Shown here piece after piece: positions 1 through 7,397 of a stretch of 37,411 nucleotides of DNA. Position numbers and translations under genes: made by a program. Numbering within the stretch: the stretch's first letter is position 1; every line of letters starts with the position of its first letter. A model generated the notes under the pieces. That model was given only the letters and a program-made list of their open reading frames with translations, made no database searches and was not told the origin of the DNA. The DNA comes from AWTP1-13 sp041288195 (GTDB taxonomy: Bacteria; Pseudomonadota; Alphaproteobacteria; Rhizobiales; Hyphomicrobiaceae): positions 1 through 37,411 of the forward strand of contig JBGGME010000149.1 of assembly GCA_041288195.1 (NCBI GenBank). The letters are read 5' to 3'.

Positions 1-1019
1 AGTTCGAGAACACCTTCATGATGTACCTGCCGCGCCTTTGCGAGCACTGCCTCAACCCGGCGTGCGTGGCGGCCTGCCCCTCCGGTGCCATCTACAAGCG
101 CGAGGAGGATGGGATCGTCCTCATCGATCAGGACAAGTGCCGCGGCTGGCGCATGTGCGTGTCGGGCTGCCCCTACAAGAAGATCTACTACAACTGGTCA
201 AGCGGCAAATCCGAGAAGTGCATCTTCTGCTACCCGCGCATCGAGGCGGGGCAACCCACGGTGTGCTCCGAGACCTGCGTGGGGCGCATCCGCTATCTCG
301 GCGTCGTGCTCTATGACGCGGACGGCATCGAGAAGGCGGCGAGCGTCAAGAACGAGCAGGACCTCTACGAGGCGCAGCTTTCCATCTTCCTGGACCCGAA
401 CGACCCAGAGGTGATCGCCCAGGCGCGTGCCGACGGCGTGCCGGACGCCTGGCTGGAAGGGGCCAAGAAGTCGCCGGTGTGGAAGATGGCGATGGAGTGG
501 AAGGTCGCGTTCCCGCTGCATCCCGAATATCGCACGCTGCCGATGGTGTGGTACGTGCCGCCGCTCTCGCCGATCCAATCGGCGGCCGAGGCCGGCAAGA
601 TGGGCAGCGACGGCGCCATGCCCGACGTGCGCAGCTTGCGCATTCCGCTCAGGTACCTCGCCAACCTCCTCACTGCCGGTGACGAGGAGCCTGTGGCCCG
701 CGGGCTGGAACGGATGCTCGCCATGCGCGCGTACATGCGGGCCAAGACCATCGACGGCGTCATCGACGAGGGGATCGCCGGAAAGGTCGGCCTCTCCGGC
801 CAGCAGATCGAGGACATGTACCAGATCATGGCGATCGCCAACTACGAGGATCGATTCGTCATTCCGACCGCGCACCGAGAACTGGGCGAGGACGCTTACG
901 ACATCAGAGGCTCCTGCGGCTTCTCGTTCGGTAACGGCTGCTCGGACGGCCGTACCGAGACCGGCCTGTTCGGTGCGCCGCGCAAGAAGGCTCGCACCCC
1001 CACGGAGTTCATCTCATGA
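1..1019 (+). CDS. narH: Respiratory nitrate reductase beta subunit NarH, C-terminal part (5' end outside window)
   Basis: This is the electron-transfer subunit of the membrane-bound, cytoplasm-facing nitrate reductase, passing electrons from NarI haem to NarG through four iron-sulfur clusters. The reading frame is already open at base 3, so the N-terminal part lies outside the window; about 339 residues are visible. The Cys-rich ferredoxin segments are intact: CEHCLNPAC, then CRGWRMCVSGCP, then KCIFCYPRIE and CSETC. The Trp in CRGW sits where a fourth Cys would be, the known NarH feature that makes one centre [3Fe-4S]. The C-terminal helical part is complete and ends in a TGA that overlaps the narJ start (ATGA). 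It belongs to the narGHJI operon; narG should lie immediately upstream. Identification is by direct motif recognition and operon context. Confidence 0.97.
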   Translation, partial: FENTFMMYLPRLCEHCLNPACVAACPSGAIYKREEDGIVLIDQDKCRGWRMCVSGCPYKKIYYNWSSGKSEKCIFCYPRIEAGQPTVCSETCVGRIRYLGVVLYDADGIEKAASVKNEQDLYEAQLSIFLDPNDPEVIAQARADGVPDAWLEGAKKSPVWKMAMEWKVAFPLHPEYRTLPMVWYVPPLSPIQSAAEAGKMGSDGAMPDVRSLRIPLRYLANLLTAGDEEPVARGLERMLAMRAYMRAKTIDGVIDEGIAGKVGLSGQQIEDMYQIMAIANYEDRFVIPTAHRELGEDAYDIRGSCGFSFGNGCSDGRTETGLFGAPRKKARTPTEFIS

Positions 1020-1768
1020 GACGGACGCTCAAAGTCCTCTCCGCGCTGCTTTCCTACCCGAGCGCGGAGCTGCAGGCGGCAGCGCCGGAAATGCGCGCGG
1101 CGATCAACGCGGAGAGGGCCCTGCCGCAGAGGAACCGCGACCGCCTCGGGCGGCTCCTGGATGAGATCGCCACCGGCGATCTCTACGATCTGCAGGAGCG
1201 CTACGTGCTGCTCTTCGACCGCACGCGCTCGCTGTCGCTGCATCTTTTCGAGCATGTGCACGGTGAGAGCCGCGACCGCGGCCAGGCCATGGTGGACCTC
1301 AAGGCGCTCTACGAGCGGCATGGCCTTTCCATGCGCACCACCGACCTGCCGGACCACCTGCCGCTGTTCCTGGAGTTCCTCTCCGAGATCCCCGAGGCCG
1401 AGGCCCGCGAGCTGATCGAGGAGACATCGCACGTGCTGGAGGCCGTCCGGCTGCGCCTCAAGAAGCGCAAGGTGCCCTATTCGTACGTATTCTCCTGCGT
1501 GCAAGTGCTGGCGCACGCCAAGCCTCAGACCGAGGTCCTCGCGGCGCTGATGCGGGAAGCGGACGAGGACCCCAACGATCTCGCGGCGCTCGATGCGGCC
1601 TGGGAGGAGGAAGAGGTCATCTTCGGCCCCGGCGCTGCGGCGGCCGCGCAATGCGGTAAGGATGGCATCGCGGCCAAGGTGCGCGCCGCGCGTCGCCCCG
1701 CGCCCGGGATGCCGGTGGTGGAGCCCAAGCGCCCCGTCGTCACCTATCGCCAGACCAACCGCGCCTGA
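1016..1768 (+). CDS. narJ: Nitrate reductase assembly chaperone NarJ
   Basis: NarJ is a cytoplasmic system-specific chaperone (TorD/NarJ fold) that holds apo-NarGH until the molybdenum cofactor and clusters are inserted and NarI is bound. The 250-residue product is all-helical and carries the family signature around residues 75-95 (SLSLHLFEHVHGESRDRGQA), followed by the PDHLPLFLEFLS segment. The C-terminus is a longer, Ala/Pro/Arg-rich tail than in the E. coli protein. The start ATG overlaps the narH stop by four bases (ATGA), indicating translational coupling. The stop codon is embedded in the ribosome binding site of narI. No oddities apart from the extended tail. Confidence 0.95.
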   Translation: MRRTLKVLSALLSYPSAELQAAAPEMRAAINAERALPQRNRDRLGRLLDEIATGDLYDLQERYVLLFDRTRSLSLHLFEHVHGESRDRGQAMVDLKALYERHGLSMRTTDLPDHLPLFLEFLSEIPEAEARELIEETSHVLEAVRLRLKKRKVPYSYVFSCVQVLAHAKPQTEVLAALMREADEDPNDLAALDAAWEEEEVIFGPGAAAAAQCGKDGIAAKVRAARRPAPGMPVVEPKRPVVTYRQTNRA

Positions 1769-1778
1769 GGAGGCTCCC

Positions 1779-2513
1779 GTGCGCGACACCATCAATCACA
1801 TCGTGTTCGGCTGGTATCCCTACCTGTGCCTGACCGTGTTCCTGCTCGGCAGTCTGTTGCGCTTCGATCGCGAGCAGTACACGTGGAAGACGGGATCGAG
1901 CCAGCTCCTGCGGCGGCGCCAGCTGATGTGGGGGTCGAACCTTTTCCACGTCGGCATCCTCGTGATCTTCTTCGGTCATTTCGTGGGGCTGCTGACGCCG
2001 ATCTGGGTGTTCGATGTCGTCGGCATCAGCCACGGCTTCAAGCAGGTGATGGCCATCGTCGTCGGCGGCATTGCCGGCGTGTTCTGCCTGATCGGTATCG
2101 CGTTGCTGACGCATCGCCGCTTGTTCGATCGCCGCATCCGCGCCACCTCGTCCTTCGGCGATATTGCGATCCTGCTCCTGCTGTTCGCCCAGCTCCTGCT
2201 CGGGCTGGCAACGATCCCGGTGTCCATGGGCCATCTCGACGGCCACGAGATGGTGAAGTTCATGGATTGGGCGCAAGGCATCCTGGTGCTGAGGGCTGAC
2301 GCCTGGACGTTGGTGGCGGACGCGCACCCGATCTTCAAGGCGCACCTCTTTCTCGGCATGACCATCTTCCTGGTGTTCCCCTTCACGCGGCTGGTGCACG
2401 TGTGGAGCGCACCGATCTGGTATCTGGGGCGGCGTGGCTACCAGGTCGTGCGCTCGAGCGGCCGGCAGCACGCCGGCGCCGCGCCTCGCCGCACCATCCA
2501 GCCGGCGGAGTGA
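1779..2513 (+). CDS. narI: Respiratory nitrate reductase gamma subunit NarI (cytochrome b)
   Basis: NarI is the membrane anchor that oxidises quinol and carries two b haems. The start is a GTG at 1779, five bases after a perfect AGGAGG at 1768-1773 that overlaps the narJ stop; an upstream extension of the same frame is a shadow of narJ. The product is 244 residues with five predicted membrane helices. Four His residues fall where the E. coli haem ligands lie: His57 and His67 in the second helix (NLFHVGILVIFFGHF) and His189 and His207 near the last helix (KAHLFLG, RLVHVWS). The C-terminal 25 residues are a basic tail. It sits between narJ and the parvulin gene, whose start is six bases after this stop. 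Confidence 0.95.
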   Translation: MRDTINHIVFGWYPYLCLTVFLLGSLLRFDREQYTWKTGSSQLLRRRQLMWGSNLFHVGILVIFFGHFVGLLTPIWVFDVVGISHGFKQVMAIVVGGIAGVFCLIGIALLTHRRLFDRRIRATSSFGDIAILLLLFAQLLLGLATIPVSMGHLDGHEMVKFMDWAQGILVLRADAWTLVADAHPIFKAHLFLGMTIFLVFPFTRLVHVWSAPIWYLGRRGYQVVRSSGRQHAGAAPRRTIQPAE

Positions 2514-2518
2514 CGAGA

Positions 2519-3349
2519 ATGGGCTGCTCGCTCAAGAACGTCCTGGCGCACGGCGACCGCGCGGTCGTCTCCGTCAACGGCATCGTCATTCCGCACGATG
2601 CCATCTCGCGGGAGGCGCAGAACCATCCGGCGCGGACGCCGATCGCGGCCTGGACCGAAGCGACGCGCGCACTCGCGGTGCGGGAGCTTCTGCTGCAGGA
2701 GGCAAGGTCCCGCGGCATCGCGGCCAATCCCCTCACCGACGAGGACGGCAGGCGCGAGACCGACGAGGAAGCCCTGATCCGCAGCTTGATCGAGACCTGC
2801 GTGCGGACCCCGTCGCCGGACGAGGATGCCTGCCGTCGCTACTACGCGCAGAACGCCGCACGCTTTTGCTCGCCGGACATCTTCGAGTGCTCGCATATCC
2901 TGATCGCAGGCCGGCGCGATCAGGCCGCGGCCTTCGAGGCGGCACGCGAGCGTGCCGAAGCCATCCGCGCCCGGTTGTGCGACGCCCCAAACGTGTTCGC
3001 GGAGCTGGCCGGCGCGCATTCCGACTGCCCGTCGCGAGCGACAGGGGGCAATCTCGGGCAACTGACGTCGGGCATGACGACGCCCGAGTTCGAACGCGCG
3101 CTTCTCGGCTTGGAAGTGGGCGAGATCAGTCGGGTCGTCGAGACGCGATACGGCTTCCACATCATCCATCTGGCGCGGCGAATTGCCGGCGACCTGCTGC
3201 CGTTCTCGGCTGTGCGGACGAAGATCGAGAGCTATCTTGCCGCGCGCTCGCGCCGGGTGGCGGTCGCGCAGTTCATCGCGCTGCTTGCGGCGCGGGCAGA
3301 GCTTGCAGGTGTGGAGCTGCCCGCGCCGGGCGACCTCAGGGTGCATTGA
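2519..3349 (+). CDS. Parvulin-type peptidyl-prolyl cis-trans isomerase of the nar operon
   Basis: The 276-residue product carries a PpiC/parvulin (rotamase) domain at about residues 122-219: FECSHILIA at the start, GGNLGQLTSGMTTPEFERAL in the middle and TRYGFHIIHL at the end. The N-terminal 110 residues form a helical region like that of NifM/SurA-type isomerases. There is no signal peptide or membrane segment, so it should act in the cytoplasm, where NarGH is assembled. A parvulin gene directly after narI is known from other nitrate-respiring Proteobacteria and is thought to help NarGHI folding; that role here is inference. The start ATG at 2519 is five bases after the narI stop, with the weak ribosome site GACGAGA overlapping that stop. 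The sequence upstream in this frame is narI shadow. Confidence 0.9.
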   Translation: MGCSLKNVLAHGDRAVVSVNGIVIPHDAISREAQNHPARTPIAAWTEATRALAVRELLLQEARSRGIAANPLTDEDGRRETDEEALIRSLIETCVRTPSPDEDACRRYYAQNAARFCSPDIFECSHILIAGRRDQAAAFEAARERAEAIRARLCDAPNVFAELAGAHSDCPSRATGGNLGQLTSGMTTPEFERALLGLEVGEISRVVETRYGFHIIHLARRIAGDLLPFSAVRTKIESYLAARSRRVAVAQFIALLAARAELAGVELPAPGDLRVH

Positions 3350-3363
3350 GGCGGAGAGCGGCG

Positions 3364-4554
3364 ATGGCCACCACAGCCGAACGCATCCGCACGTATCGCG
3401 GCCCCGCCATTCTGAGCTACGGCTTCAGGCCGTTCTTCCTGCTCGGCGCCATATGGGCGGCGCTGGTCGTCGTCATCTGGCTGCCGCTGCTTGCGGGGTC
3501 GCTCAGCCTGCCGACGGCATTCTCCCCAATCGAGTGGCACGTGCACGAGCTGGTGTATGGCTACGTGCCCGCCGTCATGGCCGGCTTCCTGCTGACGGCG
3601 GTGCCCAACTGGACCGGGCGCCTGCCGGTGACCGGCATCCCGCTCCTGCTGCTCGTGACGCTCTGGGCCGCCGGTCGCCTGGCGATCCTTTTCTCAGGCC
3701 GCATCGGCATGGCGACCGCGGCGGTGGTCGACCTGCTCTTTCTCGCCACGCTTGTGATCGTCATCGCGCGCGAGATCGTGGCTGGGCAAAATCTGCACAA
3801 CCTCAAGGTGTTGGTTCTCGTCGGCCTGCTGCTCGGGGGCAATGCCCTCTTTCACGCCGAAGCCATTCTCATGCACGGTGACGGCGGCTACGGCGCGCGC
3901 ATCGGTATCGGTGCCGCCGTGCTGCTGATCACTTTGATAGGCGGCCGCATCGTGCCGAGCTTCACGCGCAATTGGCTCGTGCGCGAGCGGCCGGGGCGCT
4001 TGCCGACGCCCTTCGACCGTTTCGATGCTCTCGCAATCGCGGCCGGCGCCCTGGCGATCGCCTGTTGGGTCGGCTTTCCGCTAGCGATGCCGACCGCGGT
4101 GCTGGCCGCAGCGGCAGGCCTGCTGCACGCGATGCGCCTCGGGCGATGGGCGGGATACCGCACGGTCGGCGAGCCATTGGTTCTCGTGCTGCACGTGGCT
4201 TATGCGTTCGTGCCCGTCGGCTTTCTGCTGCTGGCCTTGGCAATTGTCGCGCCGGGACTGGTCGTCGCGACGGGTGCGCTGCACGCATGGACAGTTGGTG
4301 CCATAGGCACGATGACGCTCGCAGTCATGACGCGGGCGACCCTCGGCCACACGGGACAGGCGCTGGTCGCTTCGCCATCGACCCAGCTCATCTACGCAGC
4401 GATCGTGGTCGCTGCGCTGGCCCGGCTGTGCAGCGCCCTCAGCATCTGGCCCGAAGGAGCCCTGATGGTTTCCATGGTCGCCTGGGTGATGGCGTTCGGT
4501 GGCTTCGCGGTGACCTTCGGCCCGTTGCTGCTCAGGCCGCGCGCGGCCGCGTGA
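3364..4554 (+). CDS. nnrS: NnrS family haem-copper membrane protein
   Basis: NnrS proteins are polytopic membrane proteins with haem and copper that protect cells from nitric oxide; the chemistry is not fully settled. This 396-residue product has about twelve hydrophobic helices and the family landmarks: YGFRPFFLLGA near the N-terminus, WHVHELVYGY, NWTGRLPVTG, HAEAI, GGRIVPSFTRNWL, and the late TLAVMTRATLGHTG block rich in His. The start ATG at 3364 follows the purine-rich GGCGGAGAGCGGCG. A long frame extending upstream is a shadow of the parvulin gene. It lies in the nar operon 14 bases after the parvulin stop and 7 bases before a ferredoxin gene. That fits NO detoxification alongside nitrate respiration. 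Confidence 0.93.
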   Translation: MATTAERIRTYRGPAILSYGFRPFFLLGAIWAALVVVIWLPLLAGSLSLPTAFSPIEWHVHELVYGYVPAVMAGFLLTAVPNWTGRLPVTGIPLLLLVTLWAAGRLAILFSGRIGMATAAVVDLLFLATLVIVIAREIVAGQNLHNLKVLVLVGLLLGGNALFHAEAILMHGDGGYGARIGIGAAVLLITLIGGRIVPSFTRNWLVRERPGRLPTPFDRFDALAIAAGALAIACWVGFPLAMPTAVLAAAAGLLHAMRLGRWAGYRTVGEPLVLVLHVAYAFVPVGFLLLALAIVAPGLVVATGALHAWTVGAIGTMTLAVMTRATLGHTGQALVASPSTQLIYAAIVVAALARLCSALSIWPEGALMVSMVAWVMAFGGFAVTFGPLLLRPRAAA

Positions 4555-4561
4555 GCCCGCA

Positions 4562-4828
4562 ATGCCGGACGGCGCCTTCGAGATCTACCTTGCGTGGTCG
4601 GACAAGTGCGTGCGGGTGGAGCCCGACACGACTGCGCTCGCCGCATTGCTGGCGGCCGGCGTTGCCGTCGAGACCGGCTGCCAGACAGGGGGCTGCGGAT
4701 CGTGCGTGCTGGCCTTCGTCGAAGGCGACCTGATCCACAAGGATACATGTCTGTCCGCGGCGGAACGCGCGCGCTATTTCTGCCCGTGCGTCTCGCGAGC
4801 TGAAACTCGGATCGTCCTGGCGTTGTGA
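4562..4828 (+). CDS. Stand-alone [2Fe-2S] ferredoxin domain, VanB/phthalate-reductase type
   Basis: An 88-residue protein consisting only of a plant-type ferredoxin fold. The ligands are Cys40, Cys45 and Cys48 (GCQTGGCGSC, spacing CX4CX2C), and the fourth is Cys74 or more likely Cys76 in CPCVSRA. The pattern EGDLIHKDTCLSAAERA...CVSRA is that of the C-terminal ferredoxin domain of vanillate demethylase/phthalate dioxygenase reductases. Here no FMN/NAD reductase portion is attached. It starts 7 bases after nnrS and is the last gene of the nar-nnrS run, so it is probably co-transcribed and may deliver electrons to NnrS or another haem protein (inference). No signal peptide: cytoplasmic side. The partner reductase is not in the window. 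Confidence 0.85.
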   Translation: MPDGAFEIYLAWSDKCVRVEPDTTALAALLAAGVAVETGCQTGGCGSCVLAFVEGDLIHKDTCLSAAERARYFCPCVSRAETRIVLAL

Positions 4829-4999
4829 TCGGCATATCGGGGCGCCGAGGAGCTGGACGTCAATCTGCCGCCATCAAGCTCTGCCAGCACGCCGGCATCG
4901 AGCACGATTGCGCGAGTCCACGCCAAGCAGCGGTTTGCGTTCAATTGCTGTCACAGTCGGCGGCTACTGAATGGCGCAGACCATCGCTTCCTGGTCTTG

Positions 5000-5029
5000 G
5001 AACCGAAAGGCTTTGAACCGAAAGGCTTT
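5000..5029 (+). repeat. 15-base perfect tandem duplication
   Basis: The unit GAACCGAAAGGCTTT occurs twice in direct succession (5000-5014 and 5015-5029). It lies in the gene-poor interval. The unit length is a multiple of three, so it would not shift a reading frame, but no convincing gene covers it. Probably a simple slippage duplication. Confidence 0.8.
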
Positions 5030-5307
5030 CGCAATGCGCCGTGCACTTCATCGCCGCAAGTTTCGGACGTCCCGGCAGTCCCCGTCACGGGGCCCCGTTG
5101 GGTCGAGCGCGCCGGAGCTTCGGCGCGACCGCCCCGAGCAGCCCGCGAGCGCAAGGCGCATCCAACGGTCGATCTTGCACAGCCTGCCGCGCGACGACAG
5201 GCTGCGGCTCGAATACATCCGCAGGCGCTGGCAGGGCGGCCAAGCCTAGGCGAGATGGGTTGCGGGCGCGGTGCGGCTCATCGGCCGCGGCGGGCCGCCG
5301 GTGGGGA

Positions 5308-5442
5308 TCAGACGTGGGTGGAGAGGTGCTCGAGCGCGACCGCGGCGGCAATCGCCAGCGACACTCCGACAACCGACAGGCTGCCGACCACGGAGACGAG
5401 CCAGACAACCTCGCGCACTTCGCTGGACAGTTTCTGCAACAT
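5308..5442 (-). CDS. Micro-protein with one predicted membrane helix
   Basis: A 44-residue minus-strand ORF starting with ATG at 5442. It begins MLQKLSSEVREVVW, followed by an unbroken hydrophobic stretch of about 25 residues (from VVWLVSVVGSL to IAAAVAL) and a short hydrophilic end, EHLSTHV. A single-pass small membrane protein is the natural reading. GAGGGA lies about 10 bases upstream of the start (in GCTGAGGGACTGGGATCC), a possible ribosome site. It stands alone in a gene-poor interval. I recognise no family. The clean partition into amphipathic start, membrane helix and polar tail argues against chance, but at this length chance cannot be excluded. Confidence 0.5.
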   Translation of the reverse strand: MLQKLSSEVREVVWLVSVVGSLSVVGVSLAIAAAVALEHLSTHV

Positions 5443-5689
5443 TGGATCCCAGTCCCTCAGCTCGTGACGCGGCAATGACTTACCGCGGAATGTTCAACGC
5501 CCATCTGGGGTGGGAGGTACAAGCTTTCAGGGGACTTCGCGAAACTGTGATCAAACGTGAGCTGCGCCGCGACCTTCCTGCCGCACGATTGGGCGGCTAA
5601 CAGCGCTGCCCATCGACGAGGCAGCACATGTTATCTTCTCCAGGTGGTGCCTCGGACGGGAGGCAAACTGGATTGATGGTTCGAGCCTC

Positions 5690-6319
5690 GTGACCAGACA
5701 GCACAAAGTCGCAGCAATCGTGCTCGCCGCCGGGCGCTCGACCCGCATGGGCGCGGCGAACAAGCTGCTGGCCGAGCTTGGCGGGACGGCCGTCGTGCGG
5801 CGGGTGGCGGAGGCTGCGCTGGCGAGCCAGGCACGCCCGGTGCTGGTGGTGACGGGGCATCAGGCGGAGGCTGTGCGGTCTGCGCTTGCCGGCCTCGATG
5901 TGACATTCGTGGCGAACCCGGACTTCGCCCAGGGGCTCAGCACCTCGCTCAAGGCCGGCCTGCGGGCGCTGTCGGGCGAGGCCGACGGGGCGCTGATCCT
6001 GCTGGGGGACATGCCGCGCATTGCGGCGGGCGACCTGGATCGACTGATCGCGCTGTTTGCCGCCGAGGGCGGCGAGGCCATCATCGCCCCCCTGCACGAG
6101 GGCAAGCGCGGCAACCCCGTGGTATGGCCACGCGCCTATTTCGCGGAGATGCTGGAACTCGAGGGCGACACCGGTGCGGGCCGGCTGCTCGCCGCCCACG
6201 CCGCTAACGTGCGGGGTATCGATCTCGGCACCGACGCCATCCACGCCGACGTCGACACGCCGGAGGCGCTGGCGGAGCTGCGCTCCCTCTCCCCGCTTGC
6301 GGGGAGAGGGTCGGGGTGA
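5690..6319 (+). CDS. MocA-like molybdenum cofactor cytidylyltransferase (NTP transferase family)
   Basis: A 209-residue nucleotidyltransferase of the MobA-like NTP_transf_3 family. The N-terminal loop LAAGRSTRMGAANKLL (about residues 11-26) binds the nucleotide. LLGDMPRI carries the metal-binding Asp and GNPVVWP the substrate loop; the family end DVDTPEAL is present. The LAAG...NKLL form points to CTP-using MocA, which makes the cytosine dinucleotide cofactor for xanthine-oxidase-type enzymes, rather than GTP-using MobA needed by nitrate reductase. The start is GTG at 5690, chosen because MTRQHKVAAIVLAAG puts the motif at the usual distance. The last dozen residues (SLSPLAGRGSG and stop) are encoded by a palindromic repeat element, so the natural C-terminus is probably just after the DVDTPEAL helix. 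Confidence 0.82.
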   Translation: MTRQHKVAAIVLAAGRSTRMGAANKLLAELGGTAVVRRVAEAALASQARPVLVVTGHQAEAVRSALAGLDVTFVANPDFAQGLSTSLKAGLRALSGEADGALILLGDMPRIAAGDLDRLIALFAAEGGEAIIAPLHEGKRGNPVVWPRAYFAEMLELEGDTGAGRLLAAHAANVRGIDLGTDAIHADVDTPEALAELRSLSPLAGRGSG

Positions 6320-6393
6320 GGGGCAGCCCGATACGCCGGAGCAAGCTTCTGCCCCTCACCCTAACCCTCTCCCCATGAAGAATGGGGAGAGGG
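6285..6393. repeat. Composite palindromic repeat (two hairpins inside a larger inverted repeat)
   Basis: Three nested perfect inverted repeats are visible. Hairpin 1 pairs CCCTCTCCCCGC (6285-6296) with its complement at 6299-6310 across a 2-base gap. Hairpin 2 pairs CCCTCTCCCCAT (6365-6376) with 6382-6393 across GAAGA. An outer stem pairs GGGTGAGGGGCAG (6314-6326) with CTGCCCCTCACCC (6349-6361). The same CCCTCTCCCC core is used in both hairpins. The element lies between the convergent MocA-like and dehydrogenase genes, overlaps the 3' end of the former, and probably acts as a two-way terminator. It resembles the short REP/BIME-like elements scattered through alphaproteobacterial genomes. Confidence 0.88.
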
Positions 6394-6405
6394 GATGAGT
6401 GTGAG

Positions 6406-7281
6406 CTACTTCTTGTTCAGCCGTGCGATCAGGCTGGACGTGTCCCAGCGGCCGCCGCCCATCTTCTGCACGTCCGCGTAGAATGTATCGATGAGGCTGG
6501 CGACCTGCATGTTGGCGCCGTTGCGCTTGGCCTCGTCCATGATGATGCCGAGGTCCTTGCGCATCCAGTCGACGGCGAAGCCGTAGTCGAACTTGCCCTC
6601 GTTCATGGTCTTCCAGCGGTTGTCCATCTGCCAGGACTGGGCCGCGCCCTTGGAGATGGTCTCCATCACCTTGGGGATGTCGAGGCCGGCCTTCTGGGCG
6701 AAGGCGAGACCCTCCGACACGCCTTGCACGGTGATGGCGACGATCGCCTGGTTGACCATCTTGGTCAGCTGGCCGGCGCCCGAGGGGCCGATCAGCGTGG
6801 CCATGCGGGCGAAGTTGTCGATCACGGGCTTGGCCTTGTCGTAGGGCGCCTGGTCGCCGCCGATCATGACGGTGAGCGCGCCGTTGACGGCTCCGGCCTG
6901 GCCGCCGGACACGGGTGCATCGAGGAAGTCGAAGCCCTTGGCCTTGGCGGCCGCATAGAGCTCGCGGGCGATGTTGGCGGACGCGGTGGTGTTGTCGACG
7001 AACACCGCGCCCTTCCTGACGGACTGGAAGGCGCCCTTGGACCCGATCGTGACATCGCGCACGTCGTTGTCGTTGCCGACACAGCAGAACACGAAGTCCT
7101 GGTCCTTGGCGGCGTCCGCCGGCGTCGGCGCGGTCTTGCCGGTGCCGTACTCCTTGACCCAGGCCTCGGCCTTGGCGCCGTTGCGGTTGTAGACCGTGAG
7201 GTCGTGGCCGCCCTTCTTGGCGAGATGCCCCGCCATCGGATAGCCCATTACGCCGAGCCCGATCCACGCAACCTTCGCCAT
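6406..7281 (-). CDS. NAD(P)-dependent beta-hydroxyacid dehydrogenase (3-hydroxyisobutyrate dehydrogenase family)
   Basis: A 291-residue enzyme of the family that includes 3-hydroxyisobutyrate and tartronate-semialdehyde dehydrogenases. The Rossmann glycine loop GLGVMGYPMAGHL is at residues 8-20. The substrate loop DAPVSGGQAGA is at 121-131, with SGG at 125-127, and the catalytic Lys174 is in GQLTKMVNQ with Asn178 four residues on. The C-terminal helical dimerisation domain is full length. The substrate cannot be told from motifs alone. It is transcribed alone, convergent with the MocA-like gene across the palindromic repeat, and starts at an ATG preceded by TTGAGGAGGAGAC, a strong ribosome site. 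Nothing is odd about it. Confidence 0.92.
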   Translation of the reverse strand: MAKVAWIGLGVMGYPMAGHLAKKGGHDLTVYNRNGAKAEAWVKEYGTGKTAPTPADAAKDQDFVFCCVGNDNDVRDVTIGSKGAFQSVRKGAVFVDNTTASANIARELYAAAKAKGFDFLDAPVSGGQAGAVNGALTVMIGGDQAPYDKAKPVIDNFARMATLIGPSGAGQLTKMVNQAIVAITVQGVSEGLAFAQKAGLDIPKVMETISKGAAQSWQMDNRWKTMNEGKFDYGFAVDWMRKDLGIIMDEAKRNGANMQVASLIDTFYADVQKMGGGRWDTSSLIARLNKK

Positions 7282-7397
7282 GTCGTCTCCTCCTCAAGGG
7301 AATTTTTCGTGGAGGGACTAATAGCGAAACGGAGCGCGGTTGTCAGGTGTCCGTGGCCGAGCTGAGTGGTCGGGGCGATCGCCCCTGCAGGCGGGAG

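Larger units (their letters stand above)
4829..5689. other. Gene-poor interval between the nar operon and the MocA-like gene
   Basis: About 860 bases with no family-recognisable gene. It holds a 15-base tandem duplication (5000-5029) and one credible micro-ORF on the minus strand (5308-5442). A forward frame, 5035-5249, encodes about 71 mostly Arg/Pro-rich residues and ends in a plausible helix (DDRLRLEYIRRRW); I do not call it because the composition is what GC-rich non-coding DNA gives. A GC-rich palindromic patch (CGGCCGCGGCGGGCCGCCGG) near 5282 lies just downstream of the minus-strand micro-ORF and could end its transcript. No clear promoter could be assigned. Confidence 0.5.

Noticed and set aside
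4971..5249. A possible small basic protein on the plus strand.
   Set aside because: It is Arg/Pro/Ser-rich except for a short C-terminal helix, has no ribosome site of note and overlaps the 15-base tandem repeat. Not enough to call a gene.
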